IMG/VR virus record: IMGVR_UViG_3300034790_000032
Span: 1 to 40,710 of that record
DNA length: 40,710 nucleotides
Strand: one strand, 5' to 3'
From: a virus
Made by a program: the position numbers and the translations under genes. The notes under the pieces were generated by a model, which worked only from the letters and a program-made list of their open reading frames with translations, was not told the DNA's origin and did not search any database. Positions 8,249-17,282 of the stretch are shown here, piece by piece (the first letter of the stretch is position 1; every line of letters starts with the position of its first letter).

Positions 8249-9355
8249 TTAGCTTATACCAGCTAATTTTTTAAGGTTAATGATATCTGCATTACTTTCA
8301 GTATTTTGATCGTGTGTGCTAGTTTTATCACCTGTGATCTCGCTAGTGCGAGACTCATTAAGTTTTTGCGCAGTGCGTTTAGTCGTTGAAACAGTTTCAT
8401 TCAAAACCGTACCAATGTACTTGTCATATGCTACAGTAAGTTTGCTAGTAGCAACGCTTTCAAGTAGATTCGACATTAACTCACGCTTGTCCTTCGACAA
8501 GGGCTTTAATAAATCAGCCATTACAGTATTACGTTCAGCGCGTTCATTAACTCGCTTTAGTTTCTTGTTAGTTGATTCGATTAATGTTTCTTTTTCAGAA
8601 ATAGTAGATGCTGATTCTGCTAAAGCAGTTTTCATATCTAATAATTCAAGGCTTAGTTTAGAAACCTGTGTGCCTTCTGCTAAATGTGAACTCATAAATT
8701 CAGTTGCAAAAGTTTCAAAGATTTTGCGTCCAAACATGTTTTCTTTAGCTAGCATGATATCTTCTTTAAGAGTGCTTAACTCGCCAGTTACTGTTGATTC
8801 AACAATACTTGCTAATTTTGCACTTGCTTTAGAGATGAATTCACGCTTCGTCTCGGCAATCATTTTCTTGCCTTCTTTTACCAATTTAACTTTCTCTGTT
8901 AACAGGTCTTGTTTGTCTTGGTGGAAATCGTTAAGTTCAGTAGTTAGTTGCTCCATTACAAAGTCTTCTAACTTTTCAAAGTTTCCTTCTTGTAGATTGC
9001 GATCATCGCGCAATTCTGTAATTTCTTTCTTTAAAGTTTCCATTACAAAAGTGTCCAGCATCTTAGCATGTTCAGCAATTTGACTTGTGTAAGCCACTTT
9101 TGCTTCTACTGCTGCTTTTTTATCTGCTGCGAATTCGCGTAATTCCGTTGTAATTGTATCTGACATCATTGCGTCTAGTGCTTCCACCATTTGCGTTTTA
9201 TCAGTTTCATAACGATTTGCGAACTCTTCACGAAGTTCATTAGTCAATTCTTCACGTGCCTCAGTTAACTTAGTTTCCCAAGCTTCTGATAGTGTAGAAC
9301 GAACTTCTTCTGAAAGAACTTCTGAACTTAGGAGTTGTTCAATTGCATTTGCCAT
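8249..9355 (-). CDS. 22: Prohead core scaffold protein, gp22-like (368 aa)
   Basis: Position and composition identify this as the main scaffold of the prohead core. It lies directly between the protease and capsid genes. It is almost entirely charged and helical (runs of E, K, L and A with heptad-like spacing), predicting long coiled coils. The C-terminal region (VAYDKYIGTVLNE, about residues 305-317) resembles the conserved end of gp22 proteins. Its ATG overlaps the gp21 stop by one base (TAATG). In T4 the scaffold is degraded by gp21 after assembly; several L-x-E and T-x-E sites could serve here. The family's primary sequence is weakly conserved, so the call leans on synteny. Confidence 0.85.
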   Translation of the reverse strand: MANAIEQLLSSEVLSEEVRSTLSEAWETKLTEAREELTNELREEFANRYETDKTQMVEALDAMMSDTITTELREFAADKKAAVEAKVAYTSQIAEHAKMLDTFVMETLKKEITELRDDRNLQEGNFEKLEDFVMEQLTTELNDFHQDKQDLLTEKVKLVKEGKKMIAETKREFISKASAKLASIVESTVTGELSTLKEDIMLAKENMFGRKIFETFATEFMSSHLAEGTQVSKLSLELLDMKTALAESASTISEKETLIESTNKKLKRVNERAERNTVMADLLKPLSKDKRELMSNLLESVATSKLTVAYDKYIGTVLNETVSTTKRTAQKLNESRTSEITGDKTSTHDQNTESNADIINLKKLAGIS

Positions 9356-9996
9356 TATTTTCTCCTAATATCTAGGTTATTGATCATTTTAAGTACCTCT
9401 TCCTGGAGATACTTTTCGGCTTTTGTATCGTGATTTATAGCTTTCGCAACGTCCATAATAATGTCGCTACGTCTGCCATTCATGATAGCCTCGTAGAGTG
9501 GGTCTGGATATGCATCTGGAGCACTTGGATTCGCAACAATATCAACTGTTACAATTTCAAATTCCGACACATTACCATTGTCACCTACGTTACCACTACC
9601 GCGACTCGATACGCCTAATTTTACGCCATTGTCCAACAAAGTTTTACATATGTTGCCCATTGGTGTTGGTAATAATTTTAGCTTGCCATAACCATCATTC
9701 CCGTTCATCCACATTTTTTCAATGATGTGTGATACTCGGTCCAGATTCACTTGTAGATCATCTGGATGGTCTGCCTCGCCCAACACTGAATAACCACCTT
9801 GTATTTTTTCTTGAACAGAATTAACTGCTCTTCGAATTTCCGAAGATGGGTATACGCGCTGATTTTGATTGCGTGCATCACCTTGAACAAAAATACCTTC
9901 CATGTACAAGTCTTTGCCACCTTTGCCGTTATCCACAGCCTCAGTAACAATGTTTGCTTGATCGAAAGTTAAATGTTCGTTAAGTGTATTACGCAT
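9355..9996 (-). CDS. 21: Prohead core protease gp21 (213 aa)
   Basis: This is the serine protease that matures the prohead by cutting scaffold, capsid and internal proteins. Conserved blocks are RVYPSSEI (47-54), GEADHP with the catalytic His77, GVSSRGSG with the candidate nucleophile at Ser130/131, and VDIVANPSAPDA with Asp152. The length matches T4 gp21 (212 aa). A self-processing site IVTE/A at residues 16-20 fits the cleavage preference seen in gp23 here. The ATG lies 2 nt after the stop of the gp67-like gene. Confidence 0.95.
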   Translation of the reverse strand: MRNTLNEHLTFDQANIVTEAVDNGKGGKDLYMEGIFVQGDARNQNQRVYPSSEIRRAVNSVQEKIQGGYSVLGEADHPDDLQVNLDRVSHIIEKMWMNGNDGYGKLKLLPTPMGNICKTLLDNGVKLGVSSRGSGNVGDNGNVSEFEIVTVDIVANPSAPDAYPDPLYEAIMNGRRSDIIMDVAKAINHDTKAEKYLQEEVLKMINNLDIRRK

Positions 9997-9998
9997 TT

Positions 9999-10832
9999 TT
10001 ATTGTTTCATACCGCGCTTCTCAGCACCATGACCGCGAGTTTCAGGCTTCAATGAAGCGCCGTCTCCAGGATGTGTTACACCCATGTCTTTTGCTGTTGC
10101 GTCTGATAAGCCTTTCTTAGAGCCTTCAGCACTTTTTGCGCCAGTTGGAACTACTTTTCCACCCATGTCGTTTTTGCTTGCAACTGGTGATGCTTTACCG
10201 TCATCTCCTGCTGGCATTTCCGAAGGATGCATTCCATCTTTACCAATCTTTGTAAGATCAGCGGCTTCTTCTAATTCTTCTGATTCGTCTGCTTCAAAAG
10301 CATACTCTTCTTCAACTTCTTCTTCTGGCTCAAGATCAGATGCGAAATCATCGGCTGGAAGTTCGTCAGATAAACCTGCTTCTTCTTCATCGCCCATGTC
10401 ATCGCCCATCAACTGTGCGAATTCTGCTTTAAGGTCTGCAAGTGCATCTTCAACACTTAGCATTGCATCTTCAATTCCTGCTTCTGATTCTGGCTCCATA
10501 TCGCCTTCTGAATCCATATCCATTTCCATGTCCATTTCATCATCAGATGCTAATTCAAATTCTGCTTCACCTTCATCATCTTCGTCTTCCATTGCATACT
10601 CTTCTTCTGCTGCAATTTCTTCTTCAAATGAATCAACATCTTCATCAAAATAAGATTCTTCAATCTCTTCTTCTGAAATGTCTTCTTCTACTATTTCATC
10701 CTGCTCCACAAGACCTGACCATATCTCGCGAGCTTTGTCTACAAAAGCTTCATGTAACAAATCAGATGCAACTTCACCTTCCCCGTTTACTAGGCTCTCA
10801 ATGATCTTTGAATAACGATCTTGTACGCTCAT
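9999..10832 (-). CDS. 67: Acidic prohead core protein, gp67-like (277 aa)
   Basis: The first 45 residues (IIESLVNGEGEVASDLLHEAFVDKAREIW) resemble the helical start of T4 gp67, a small acidic prohead core protein. They are followed by about 150 residues dominated by Glu and Asp, with Met/Asp-rich repeats such as DEMDMEMDMD. The C-terminal 80 residues are Gly/Lys-rich and look unstructured. T4 gp67 has only 80 residues, so this version is more than three times longer, although long forms occur in other T4-like phages. It is encoded between portal and protease as in T4. Translation starts at ATG 10832 behind GGAG. A function in core assembly is inferred. Confidence 0.75.
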   Translation of the reverse strand: MSVQDRYSKIIESLVNGEGEVASDLLHEAFVDKAREIWSGLVEQDEIVEEDISEEEIEESYFDEDVDSFEEEIAAEEEYAMEDEDDEGEAEFELASDDEMDMEMDMDSEGDMEPESEAGIEDAMLSVEDALADLKAEFAQLMGDDMGDEEEAGLSDELPADDFASDLEPEEEVEEEYAFEADESEELEEAADLTKIGKDGMHPSEMPAGDDGKASPVASKNDMGGKVVPTGAKSAEGSKKGLSDATAKDMGVTHPGDGASLKPETRGHGAEKRGMKQ

Positions 10833-10859
10833 TTTATATTCTCCGTTTAATAAAATTTT

Positions 10860-10867
10860 ATTTTATA
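10860..10867 (-). promoter_or_regulatory. Possible late promoter TATAAAAT for the 67-21-22-23 unit
   Basis: The minus strand reads TTATAAAATA, 28 nt before the gp67-like ATG at 10832. It keeps the TATAAA core but not the full late consensus. It is the best candidate in the 194-nt gap that splits the head operon. Confidence 0.3.
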
Positions 10868-10877
10868 AATCTATTTT

Positions 10878-10907
10878 ATTAATTCCATAGGCTACTAGGG
10901 AATTAAT
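10878..10907. other. Strong inverted repeat in the head-operon gap
   Basis: A 9-bp stem (ATTAATTCC / GGAATTAAT) continues after one mismatch with three further pairs and closes on a 4-nt loop (GCTA). No T-run follows on either strand, so it may be an RNA-processing site, an mRNA stabiliser or a protein-binding site rather than a terminator. Confidence 0.5.
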
Positions 10908-10946
10908 TTATTACATTGGTATTTAATAGTTTTCGCCTATAACTAG

Positions 10947-10976
10947 TTAAAAACGGGTTTAAAATCGCGTTTTTAA
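10947..10976 (-). terminator. Candidate terminator after the 62-aa gene
   Basis: A perfect 9-bp inverted repeat (TTAAAAACG / CGTTTTTAA) surrounds a 12-nt loop, 51 nt past the stop of the 62-aa gene. The stem ends in T5. It could attenuate portal-operon transcription before the core, protease and capsid genes. The low GC content of the stem limits confidence. Confidence 0.45.
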
Positions 10977-11026
10977 GAAAAACTATACATTATGTGCAAT
11001 CTATTACATTTATTTAGCAACTTTTT

Positions 11027-11215
11027 TTACTCTGATGGTTTACCATACATTGCTGAATTCATTGCTTGTCCATCTTCATATTCTGCTTTAGCCAATTCGC
11101 GTTTATTGCGAATCTTATTTAAATGCTTCAAAGTTAAACGTGGTCTACGAGTATCGTCAATATCCCACTTATCTTGATCATTCTTTTCATCAATTGCTAA
11201 TTCATTAAATCTCAT
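11027..11215 (-). CDS. Small conserved-looking head-operon protein (62 aa)
   Basis: The gene begins inside the last codons of the portal gene (11-nt overlap). It encodes a highly charged 62-residue protein with a basic centre (DDTRRPRLTLKHLNKIRNKRE) followed by an acidic, Ala-rich tail ending YGKPSE. Its place between portal and core protein is where T4 has small prohead core genes. I do not recognise the family with certainty. The overlap and the ATG support it as a real gene, and a prohead core or portal-assembly role is inferred from position only. Confidence 0.65.
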   Translation of the reverse strand: MRFNELAIDEKNDQDKWDIDDTRRPRLTLKHLNKIRNKRELAKAEYEDGQAMNSAMYGKPSE

Positions 11216-12848
11216 CGCTTACCTCTCCTGTATCTGTGTCCGTATCTGGCGGTACATCATCAAACTCATCATCAAACTCATCGTCTAATTCAGTTGCTTC
11301 AAATCCTTCAACATCACCAGCACGCAATCCTATAGAACCTAAGTCACTACTTGGGTCGTTGGTTCCGCTTTCTTCGCCATTTTCTTTGCGCCATAAGATT
11401 TCATTTTCTGTAATCTCTGACTCACTAAGACCAAGATATTTCTTCAAAAGGAACTGTCTGCTCAAATAATCAACACCTTCTAGATTACCAAACACTGTTG
11501 CTCTTGCCGAATCTAACTCAATCTCTCTATACTTACTGAAACTCTGTGGCTCTACAAAGTTTAAATCAAACAAACTACTTGTAACATCAATTCCACGATG
11601 CTTCAAAAACATCTTAAATTCTTTATCTAATGCTGGTTGTAGAACTAACTGAATACGCTCACAGTACTTACTAAAACGATATTCTTGTATTAATGCAGTA
11701 CCTAGACGACCATCATTATATGTCGCTGTACCATCTTCTGAACCAGTTGGCATATATGAACTTGGTATACGAAGACCTCTCAATAACTTGTTATTGAAGT
11801 ATTTTAGATCGTCAATCTCACCTAAGTTGTCACCACCGGGCAACACTTCTACCTTAGAACCACGTCCTTCTGCTGTTTGAGCAAAGAAATAATCTTCCAT
11901 GATAGATAATGGATTGTATGCAGCATCAACAACGCTACTACCACCACCAGTTTTATTAGGAATTCTAGTCTGATGAACTTCATTTTTAACTCGCTCAACA
12001 AATCCCATAGCCTTATGTGCTGGCATATTACCAACATCAATGTAGAATACTCTACGCTCTGGTGCACGCTGTACACGATAAATGATAATTGAATCTTCTA
12101 ATAATTCTTTTTGCTTATAAACTTTAAATACAGATTCAAGTATACTCTGACCAAAGGGCCAACTAGCAGTCATACCATCTGTCATTGAAATATGAACAAC
12201 ATGAGAACCATCAACAGCAAATTCTTCATTCTGATTTCCTGTCATTTGATTACTAGATAATCCTGAGTTACTAGTCGTGTTAGTAAATCCCGGAGAACTA
12301 TGCATATCCATATTCTGTGTATTTCTTGTATCAGTCAATACCATATCATGTAAATTTAAGTTGATATTACGCATGATATACTGATCAATCTCTTTGCCAT
12401 TAGATTCATTTACAACTGCTTTAACAACATCTTCTGGTGCTACCCAATACAATTTAAATGTCTCTGGATCTCTTACAAAGAAATGATCTCCATATTTAAT
12501 CGCTGCGCGAACAATATTGAACGATCTACGCTCAAAGTCATTGATATTACACCATTGCTTTAATGCGGTAGATAACGCGGACACTTCTGCATCTGTTGCC
12601 TCTGATTTATAAAATATATCAAACGGCAAACGAGTTTCCGGGTTTGTCTGTGTGCTAAATTCTGCAATAGTATCTAATGCACCATTGATTTCAGAATCTT
12701 GATCCATCTGGTCATATTGCGTATAGCGTTCTGTGCGATTCGGCATACCAGAATATACTTCTGGGAGCCAACTTTGCCACCTAGATTGCTTGGTCTGTTG
12801 ACCCGCTTGACTTACGTTGTGCTTCTGAAAATGTTTCTTCCAACTCAT
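11205..12848 (-). CDS. 20: Portal vertex protein gp20 (547 aa)
   Basis: This is the dodecameric portal that nucleates prohead assembly and forms the DNA entry channel. The conserved central block is present: DSIIIYRVQRAPERRVFYID, then VGNMPAHKAM, then NKTGGGSSVVDAAYNPLSIMEDYFFAQ, then VEVLPGGDNLGEIDDLKYFNNKLLRGLRIPSSY (about residues 249-370). The length is close to T4 gp20 (524 aa). The C-terminus is strongly acidic (repeats of DDEFD). The start lies 32 nt after a late promoter and has AAGG upstream. Unlike T4, the genes transcribed just before it are not tube and sheath but tape-measure-like proteins. Confidence 0.95.
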   Translation of the reverse strand: MSWKKHFQKHNVSQAGQQTKQSRWQSWLPEVYSGMPNRTERYTQYDQMDQDSEINGALDTIAEFSTQTNPETRLPFDIFYKSEATDAEVSALSTALKQWCNINDFERRSFNIVRAAIKYGDHFFVRDPETFKLYWVAPEDVVKAVVNESNGKEIDQYIMRNINLNLHDMVLTDTRNTQNMDMHSSPGFTNTTSNSGLSSNQMTGNQNEEFAVDGSHVVHISMTDGMTASWPFGQSILESVFKVYKQKELLEDSIIIYRVQRAPERRVFYIDVGNMPAHKAMGFVERVKNEVHQTRIPNKTGGGSSVVDAAYNPLSIMEDYFFAQTAEGRGSKVEVLPGGDNLGEIDDLKYFNNKLLRGLRIPSSYMPTGSEDGTATYNDGRLGTALIQEYRFSKYCERIQLVLQPALDKEFKMFLKHRGIDVTSSLFDLNFVEPQSFSKYREIELDSARATVFGNLEGVDYLSRQFLLKKYLGLSESEITENEILWRKENGEESGTNDPSSDLGSIGLRAGDVEGFEATELDDEFDDEFDDVPPDTDTDTGEVSDEI

Positions 12849-12879
12849 AGTAATTTACCTTTTAATTTCATTATGATAG

Positions 12880-12887
12880 TATTTATG
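12880..12887 (-). promoter_or_regulatory. Late promoter CATAAATA for the portal/head operon
   Basis: The minus strand reads CATAAATACTAT, matching the T4 late consensus TATAAATACTAT except for its first base. It lies in the 47-nt gap between the 743-aa tail gene and the portal ATG at 12848. Confidence 0.65.
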
Positions 12888-12895
12888 CTTTTAAA

Positions 12896-15127
12896 TTATG
12901 CAAGATTCCTAACTGCGTTTTGATAATCTTTAGATCGTTGTATACTAGTCATCGCAGTTTTCATCTGATCAAGAAACGCGAGCGATTCCTGTTTTGTATT
13001 TAAAATATCATCCAACTGTAGTGACATATTATTATTATTATTATTATTACTGTTATTACTGTTAGTAACAACCTCTGGTGTTTTCGTTTTAACATTACCT
13101 GTTACTGGTGTCGTTGGAGTAACAGCGGCAGCGGCGTTTGCAGCGTTAATAGCATTGTACTCTATTGCTTGTGCTTTCTTCATATCTTTATATGCTATCT
13201 TGTCCTGTTGACGTTTAATGAAGTCCGGACTTCTATCATCAGTATAGGTTGTAGTTTTTTTGATATCATCTGTTGGTTTATTCTTTGGAGTAGTAGATGC
13301 ACCACCACCAATTCCCATCATTTCTAATAGCGGTTCAAACAAATCCTCTACTATCGGTTTTAATAGTAATAAAGGATTCGGGGTTGTTTTATTATCTTCA
13401 TCTCCATCTAAATCTATTACCTGTACATTAGCCAATTTCCATGCTGCTGCTAGTGAAGGTTCTTCAATCAACTCTGATGATGCCTCTGCAACATCTTCTA
13501 CTACGGTCGTGGTTGCTTCAACAAAATTTGATAATGTACTTGCTCCGGCTTTTAATTTTAAGGCAAGTTCTTCTGCATATGCAGATGCCTTATCCAAATT
13601 CACCACAAACGAATTTTGAATTTCCATGAATGATTCTTTCATGTTGTTCATTGCTACTGTCATTTGACCCGACTCTTTTGATTTTCTTTCTATATCTTTA
13701 AGATATACAGCATACTCTTCGTTGCTCATGTCAGACATTTTTTTCATTTGCAAGTGTACCATTTGACCACCAGCCTTAAACTGCTGTACAGTAGCCTCAA
13801 ATGAACCGACTGCTGCCATGCTAGACCCTACTTCTGCGTCTTTCATTTTCGCCATTTCTTTAACTAGTAACTTCTTTGCTCCCTCTATATCACCAGAACG
13901 AAATACATCATTGATTCTGTCAATCATTCCGTTGTTAGCCCTTTCCATCGGTCCAGCCAAATCTCCCAATGCAATTTTCAAATCAAAATCTTCTGGAGAA
14001 TCTGCCACTCTAAAGATATAATCATTGAATTTATCAGATATATCTTTTCCGATAGGTCCCATTGAACCTTCAAGTAGAGCAAATTGTGCTATAAACGATC
14101 TTGCTACTTCTGCGTGTCCGCCACCTGCTGCGTCCATTGTTGCCAATGCTGCTGCGACTTGCGGTTGAGCCAATGAAGCCATTCTCTTCTGTAATATTTC
14201 TGATCTATTTTGACCTGTTAAACTTGCTAATGCAGTTGTTTCAATCATCAAATTATGGAATCCTGATTCAACATCATCTTGGGTACTTAATAATGCCATA
14301 TCTTTAGACATTGTCATACGCTGTATGTTTATATAATCAGCTAACACTTCTGCCATTTCTGCCGATCTTAAACCATAGTCGCCAAATTGATCGCCTGTTC
14401 TATTAACCGACTTAAACATTGATGTAAATGCAGACGTACCACCTGATACCCCGTTACCTAATGACTGTAATGCAATACCATTTTGACTGACTAACTTAGA
14501 TAACTCAGTATATGATAGACCTGATTCTATCGCTGATTTCTTTAATGTTTCATACGGAGATGCATCACCAAACATAATTGCACCAGAATTTATCATTGTC
14601 TCTTGTGCTTTTGCGAATTGTTCTATTTGTCCCGCTTGGAATGCAGCCCACGCCAATCCGCCTGCTGCAAATGCGCCAACCATTTTAGCACCACCGCTTA
14701 TAGATTTTCCTAGCTTTGAGTTTTTATCTATGTCAGAAGACAAGCCAGCAGCACCGCCAGAAATCGCGCTACCCATGTCACCAAGCATATCTACCATTGC
14801 AGTAAGTGGTGCATCAGTATTACTAAATTTGTCAACCACATTCTTAGTTGAATTGGCTGCTCCTATTATTTTTTTGTCAAACGATGCTTTCTTAGCCGCA
14901 TCTACTCTTGCATTTCCTGCGACACTTCTGTTAGTATGTGTTATAATATCAGACTCTAATTGCGATAAATCTATACTAGTCTGTTCCATATACTTTGTTA
15001 CTAGAGCAGTGACAATACCAGATTCGGCAATTAATGTTTCTACTTTTTTTAGTGTTTCTTCTGTAGCCCATTTAGGTAATTCAATATCATTACCACCTAT
15101 TGTAATTCTATGTGTTTCAGTCGCCAT
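12896..15127 (-). CDS. Tape-measure-like tail protein, copy 2 (743 aa)
   Basis: The protein is long, helical and rich in Ala, Gly and Met. It has a glycine/alanine-rich hydrophobic stretch (about residues 140-170, including MVGAFAAGGLAWAAFQAG) and long amphipathic helices, a composition typical of tail tape-measure proteins. Its N-terminal LPKWATEETLKKV and the post-hydrophobic region match the neighbouring 700-aa protein in pattern, suggesting a duplication. The C-terminal 130 residues are low-complexity, with a run of seven Asn. The start codon (SD AGGAG) lies inside the end of that neighbour (11-nt overlap). A T4 gp29-like role (tail length, baseplate hub) is inferred. Another large internal virion protein remains possible. 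Confidence 0.6.
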   Translation of the reverse strand: MATETHRITIGGNDIELPKWATEETLKKVETLIAESGIVTALVTKYMEQTSIDLSQLESDIITHTNRSVAGNARVDAAKKASFDKKIIGAANSTKNVVDKFSNTDAPLTAMVDMLGDMGSAISGGAAGLSSDIDKNSKLGKSISGGAKMVGAFAAGGLAWAAFQAGQIEQFAKAQETMINSGAIMFGDASPYETLKKSAIESGLSYTELSKLVSQNGIALQSLGNGVSGGTSAFTSMFKSVNRTGDQFGDYGLRSAEMAEVLADYINIQRMTMSKDMALLSTQDDVESGFHNLMIETTALASLTGQNRSEILQKRMASLAQPQVAAALATMDAAGGGHAEVARSFIAQFALLEGSMGPIGKDISDKFNDYIFRVADSPEDFDLKIALGDLAGPMERANNGMIDRINDVFRSGDIEGAKKLLVKEMAKMKDAEVGSSMAAVGSFEATVQQFKAGGQMVHLQMKKMSDMSNEEYAVYLKDIERKSKESGQMTVAMNNMKESFMEIQNSFVVNLDKASAYAEELALKLKAGASTLSNFVEATTTVVEDVAEASSELIEEPSLAAAWKLANVQVIDLDGDEDNKTTPNPLLLLKPIVEDLFEPLLEMMGIGGGASTTPKNKPTDDIKKTTTYTDDRSPDFIKRQQDKIAYKDMKKAQAIEYNAINAANAAAAVTPTTPVTGNVKTKTPEVVTNSNNSNNNNNNNMSLQLDDILNTKQESLAFLDQMKTAMTSIQRSKDYQNAVRNLA
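13028..13049 (-). repeat. ATT trinucleotide microsatellite encoding poly-Asn
   Basis: Seven consecutive ATT units on the plus strand encode seven Asn codons in the tail protein, followed by two interrupted copies. Such runs are prone to slippage but here change only the length of a linker. Confidence 0.8.
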
Positions 15128-17219
15128 GCATATTCTCCTGTGTTACTGTCTTTTCTAATACTTTTGTTATTTCTCGCATCTTTTTAGTAATCATACTATC
15201 TAATTGGTACATACTATTAATCTTCATACCAACTACATTTAACTCATCTATATATACTTTTTTACTACCTATAGGTGCATTAGCATCTTTTATCTTAGCA
15301 TACCATCTACCATTAGGGTGCAGAATTGGAACAGGTCCACCGCCTTCTGCAAATTGATCTGGACTAAAATTCTTGTTTAAAATATTATATGAATTGGTAT
15401 ATGCTGCGTTATATTTTTCTTCTTTTTCTTTTTCAAGTGCTTTCTTTCGTGCTGCAACTGCCAATGCATATACATTTTTTCTTTTATATTCTGGTGATTC
15501 AGTATCGACTTTTCCACTTAGTGTATCACTCATTTTCTTCGCAACATTTCCCATTGTACTAGGACCTGGTTCTTGAAGTACTTTCTTTAATGCTTCTGTG
15601 TTTTTTCTTATGTTTGGTATCTTCTTGTCTGTTGGTATAATTCCTAAAAATTCTAATGAAGATTCAACTAATTTTAATGAAGATTCGAATGCGCTAACGG
15701 CAATTGCACCCAATTCATATCCAGGAGTTAAGTCATGAACCACTGATCTAAATGCAATTCGTGCAGCATCAATTGCATTTATTGAATCACTTGCTACATC
15801 GGATAATGCCATAACATTTGCTAAACCAGAATCTAATTGATCTTTTGTCAACTCCATAAACGCTTCTGGTGCTTGTCGCGCCTGTGCAATCAAATTGTTC
15901 TGTTGTATAATCATTGGGTCATCACCATATCTAGGTGTTGCTTTTGCAATTGATTTGGTTAATTCTTGCACTCTCATTACCAATTCTGGTTGAGTAACTT
16001 GTCCTGTTCCTGCCTGTTCCAATAAATTTGTGAATTTTGATGAAACCTCTGGTCCAAGTGCACTCAACATATTAACCATTTCCCTTGGCATATTATTTAA
16101 CACACTTGCATCTATATTGACATCTTTCAAAAAATTATTAAATACGTTTTCGGTTTGCTCTCCGAATTGAGGACCCAGCACAGTGCTGAATAACATCTTT
16201 AAGTTTGCACCAGTATTTCTAACATTTTCTTCTGCATTTTCGCCATACTTCTCTGCTAGATATTCACCATTCATCGCCATTGCTGTCATAAAATCGATGT
16301 TTGTCATTGCTTCGCTTCTCAGTGACAATAATGAACTTCTCTGATCACCAAATTTATCTGCAAGAAACGTAGTCATTGCACTACTTTGTTCAAAATTCTT
16401 TCTTATTTTTTCTTTTGTCACTTCACCAAATTGTTGCATTTGACCTGTCATATACATTAAATTAGCTTCTTCTAACAATCTTGCAGTTTGTTGTTCGACA
16501 TTGTAACCAAAATCACCCATTGTCTGTGATGTCTCAGATTCTACTTTTCCAGCAAAATTTATAAATTGCATTGTAGTAGCCATCAAGTTTCCTGGCATGT
16601 TTGCAAGCATGGCTTTGTTTCCTATCATAATCTTTGACATTTCTTGCATACTCATACCAACGTTTACCAATGATCCTCTCATTTCAGTATATTGTGACAT
16701 ATCGCCAACAACGCCGCCATAATCTATTATCTGTCTTAATCCTTTTTCTTGCTCTGATATAAGTTTTGCAAAAACAGCCGCTACACCAACTGCTGCTACA
16801 CCTGTTGCTACTACGCCATTAGCTATCCATGATAGTGCTGCACCTTTTGGTCCCAAAAACTGTGTAAAAGAGGTAATACCACCAACTGTATCAGAAATAG
16901 CACCCACCGACAACTTCATTAATTCTGCGGTTGCTTCTAATGGGTCAGTATCTCGTGAAGTAACAGAAAACAGATTTTTAACTCCGCTTTCCATCTTTAC
17001 AAGTACGTTATTTGCTGCTTCTAATTTATCACCAGACTCTTCATATGCCTTGGTAATCGCGTCAGAATCGAACGGTACACCTGTCAATGATCGGTACACT
17101 GCTTTTAATTTAGAATTTTCTGTCTGTTTATGAGAGGCAATTTTTGCCAGTGTAACCTCACTTACCCATGGAGGTAAACCACCAATGCCTTGATCAACGT
17201 CTTCTTGTTCTATTGCCAT
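15117..17219 (-). CDS. Tape-measure-like tail protein, copy 1 (700 aa)
   Basis: The N-terminus has LPPWVSEVTLAKI, comparable to LPKWATEETLKKV in the 743-aa neighbour. About residues 145-180 hold a Gly/Ala/Val hydrophobic stretch (ALSWIANGVVATGVAAVGVA) followed by a region with YTEMRGSLVNVGMSMQEMSK, aligning by pattern with YETLKKSAIESGLSYTELSK in the neighbour. The remainder is long amphipathic helix with many Met and Gln. The C-terminus is Lys-rich and compact (ILHPNGRWYAKIKDAN). It is the first gene of the minus-strand tail/head transcription unit, behind a full TATAAATA promoter. It is divergent from the candidate frameshifting chaperone, and tape-measure and chaperone genes are neighbours in many tailed phages. 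Function is inferred from composition and context. Confidence 0.6.
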   Translation of the reverse strand: MAIEQEDVDQGIGGLPPWVSEVTLAKIASHKQTENSKLKAVYRSLTGVPFDSDAITKAYEESGDKLEAANNVLVKMESGVKNLFSVTSRDTDPLEATAELMKLSVGAISDTVGGITSFTQFLGPKGAALSWIANGVVATGVAAVGVAAVFAKLISEQEKGLRQIIDYGGVVGDMSQYTEMRGSLVNVGMSMQEMSKIMIGNKAMLANMPGNLMATTMQFINFAGKVESETSQTMGDFGYNVEQQTARLLEEANLMYMTGQMQQFGEVTKEKIRKNFEQSSAMTTFLADKFGDQRSSLLSLRSEAMTNIDFMTAMAMNGEYLAEKYGENAEENVRNTGANLKMLFSTVLGPQFGEQTENVFNNFLKDVNIDASVLNNMPREMVNMLSALGPEVSSKFTNLLEQAGTGQVTQPELVMRVQELTKSIAKATPRYGDDPMIIQQNNLIAQARQAPEAFMELTKDQLDSGLANVMALSDVASDSINAIDAARIAFRSVVHDLTPGYELGAIAVSAFESSLKLVESSLEFLGIIPTDKKIPNIRKNTEALKKVLQEPGPSTMGNVAKKMSDTLSGKVDTESPEYKRKNVYALAVAARKKALEKEKEEKYNAAYTNSYNILNKNFSPDQFAEGGGPVPILHPNGRWYAKIKDANAPIGSKKVYIDELNVVGMKINSMYQLDSMITKKMREITKVLEKTVTQENMHGD

Positions 17220-17242
17220 GAAATTAAGTACCTATTTAATTG

Positions 17243-17250
17243 GATAAATA
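17243..17250 (+). promoter_or_regulatory. Late promoter GATAAATA for the gp26-like gene
   Basis: GATAAATACAG lies 52 nt upstream of the ATG at 17303. It matches the late consensus except for its first base. It faces the minus-strand promoter at 17283-17290 within the same 83-nt gap, so the two transcripts overlap at their 5' ends. Confidence 0.5.
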
Positions 17251-17282
17251 CAGTTACATAACTATATTATCACTTTACTTAC

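Noticed and set aside
8316-9083. Plus-strand open frame of 255 codons opposite the scaffold gene
   Set aside because: It is a shadow of gp22: composition is Ser/Val/Phe-rich as expected from the complement of a coiled coil, with no SD and no recognisable domain.
10084-10653. Ser-rich plus-strand open frame opposite the acidic core gene
   Set aside because: Poly-Ser arises from reading GAA/GAT-rich codons backwards; it has no ribosome site and the minus-strand frame is clearly the gene.
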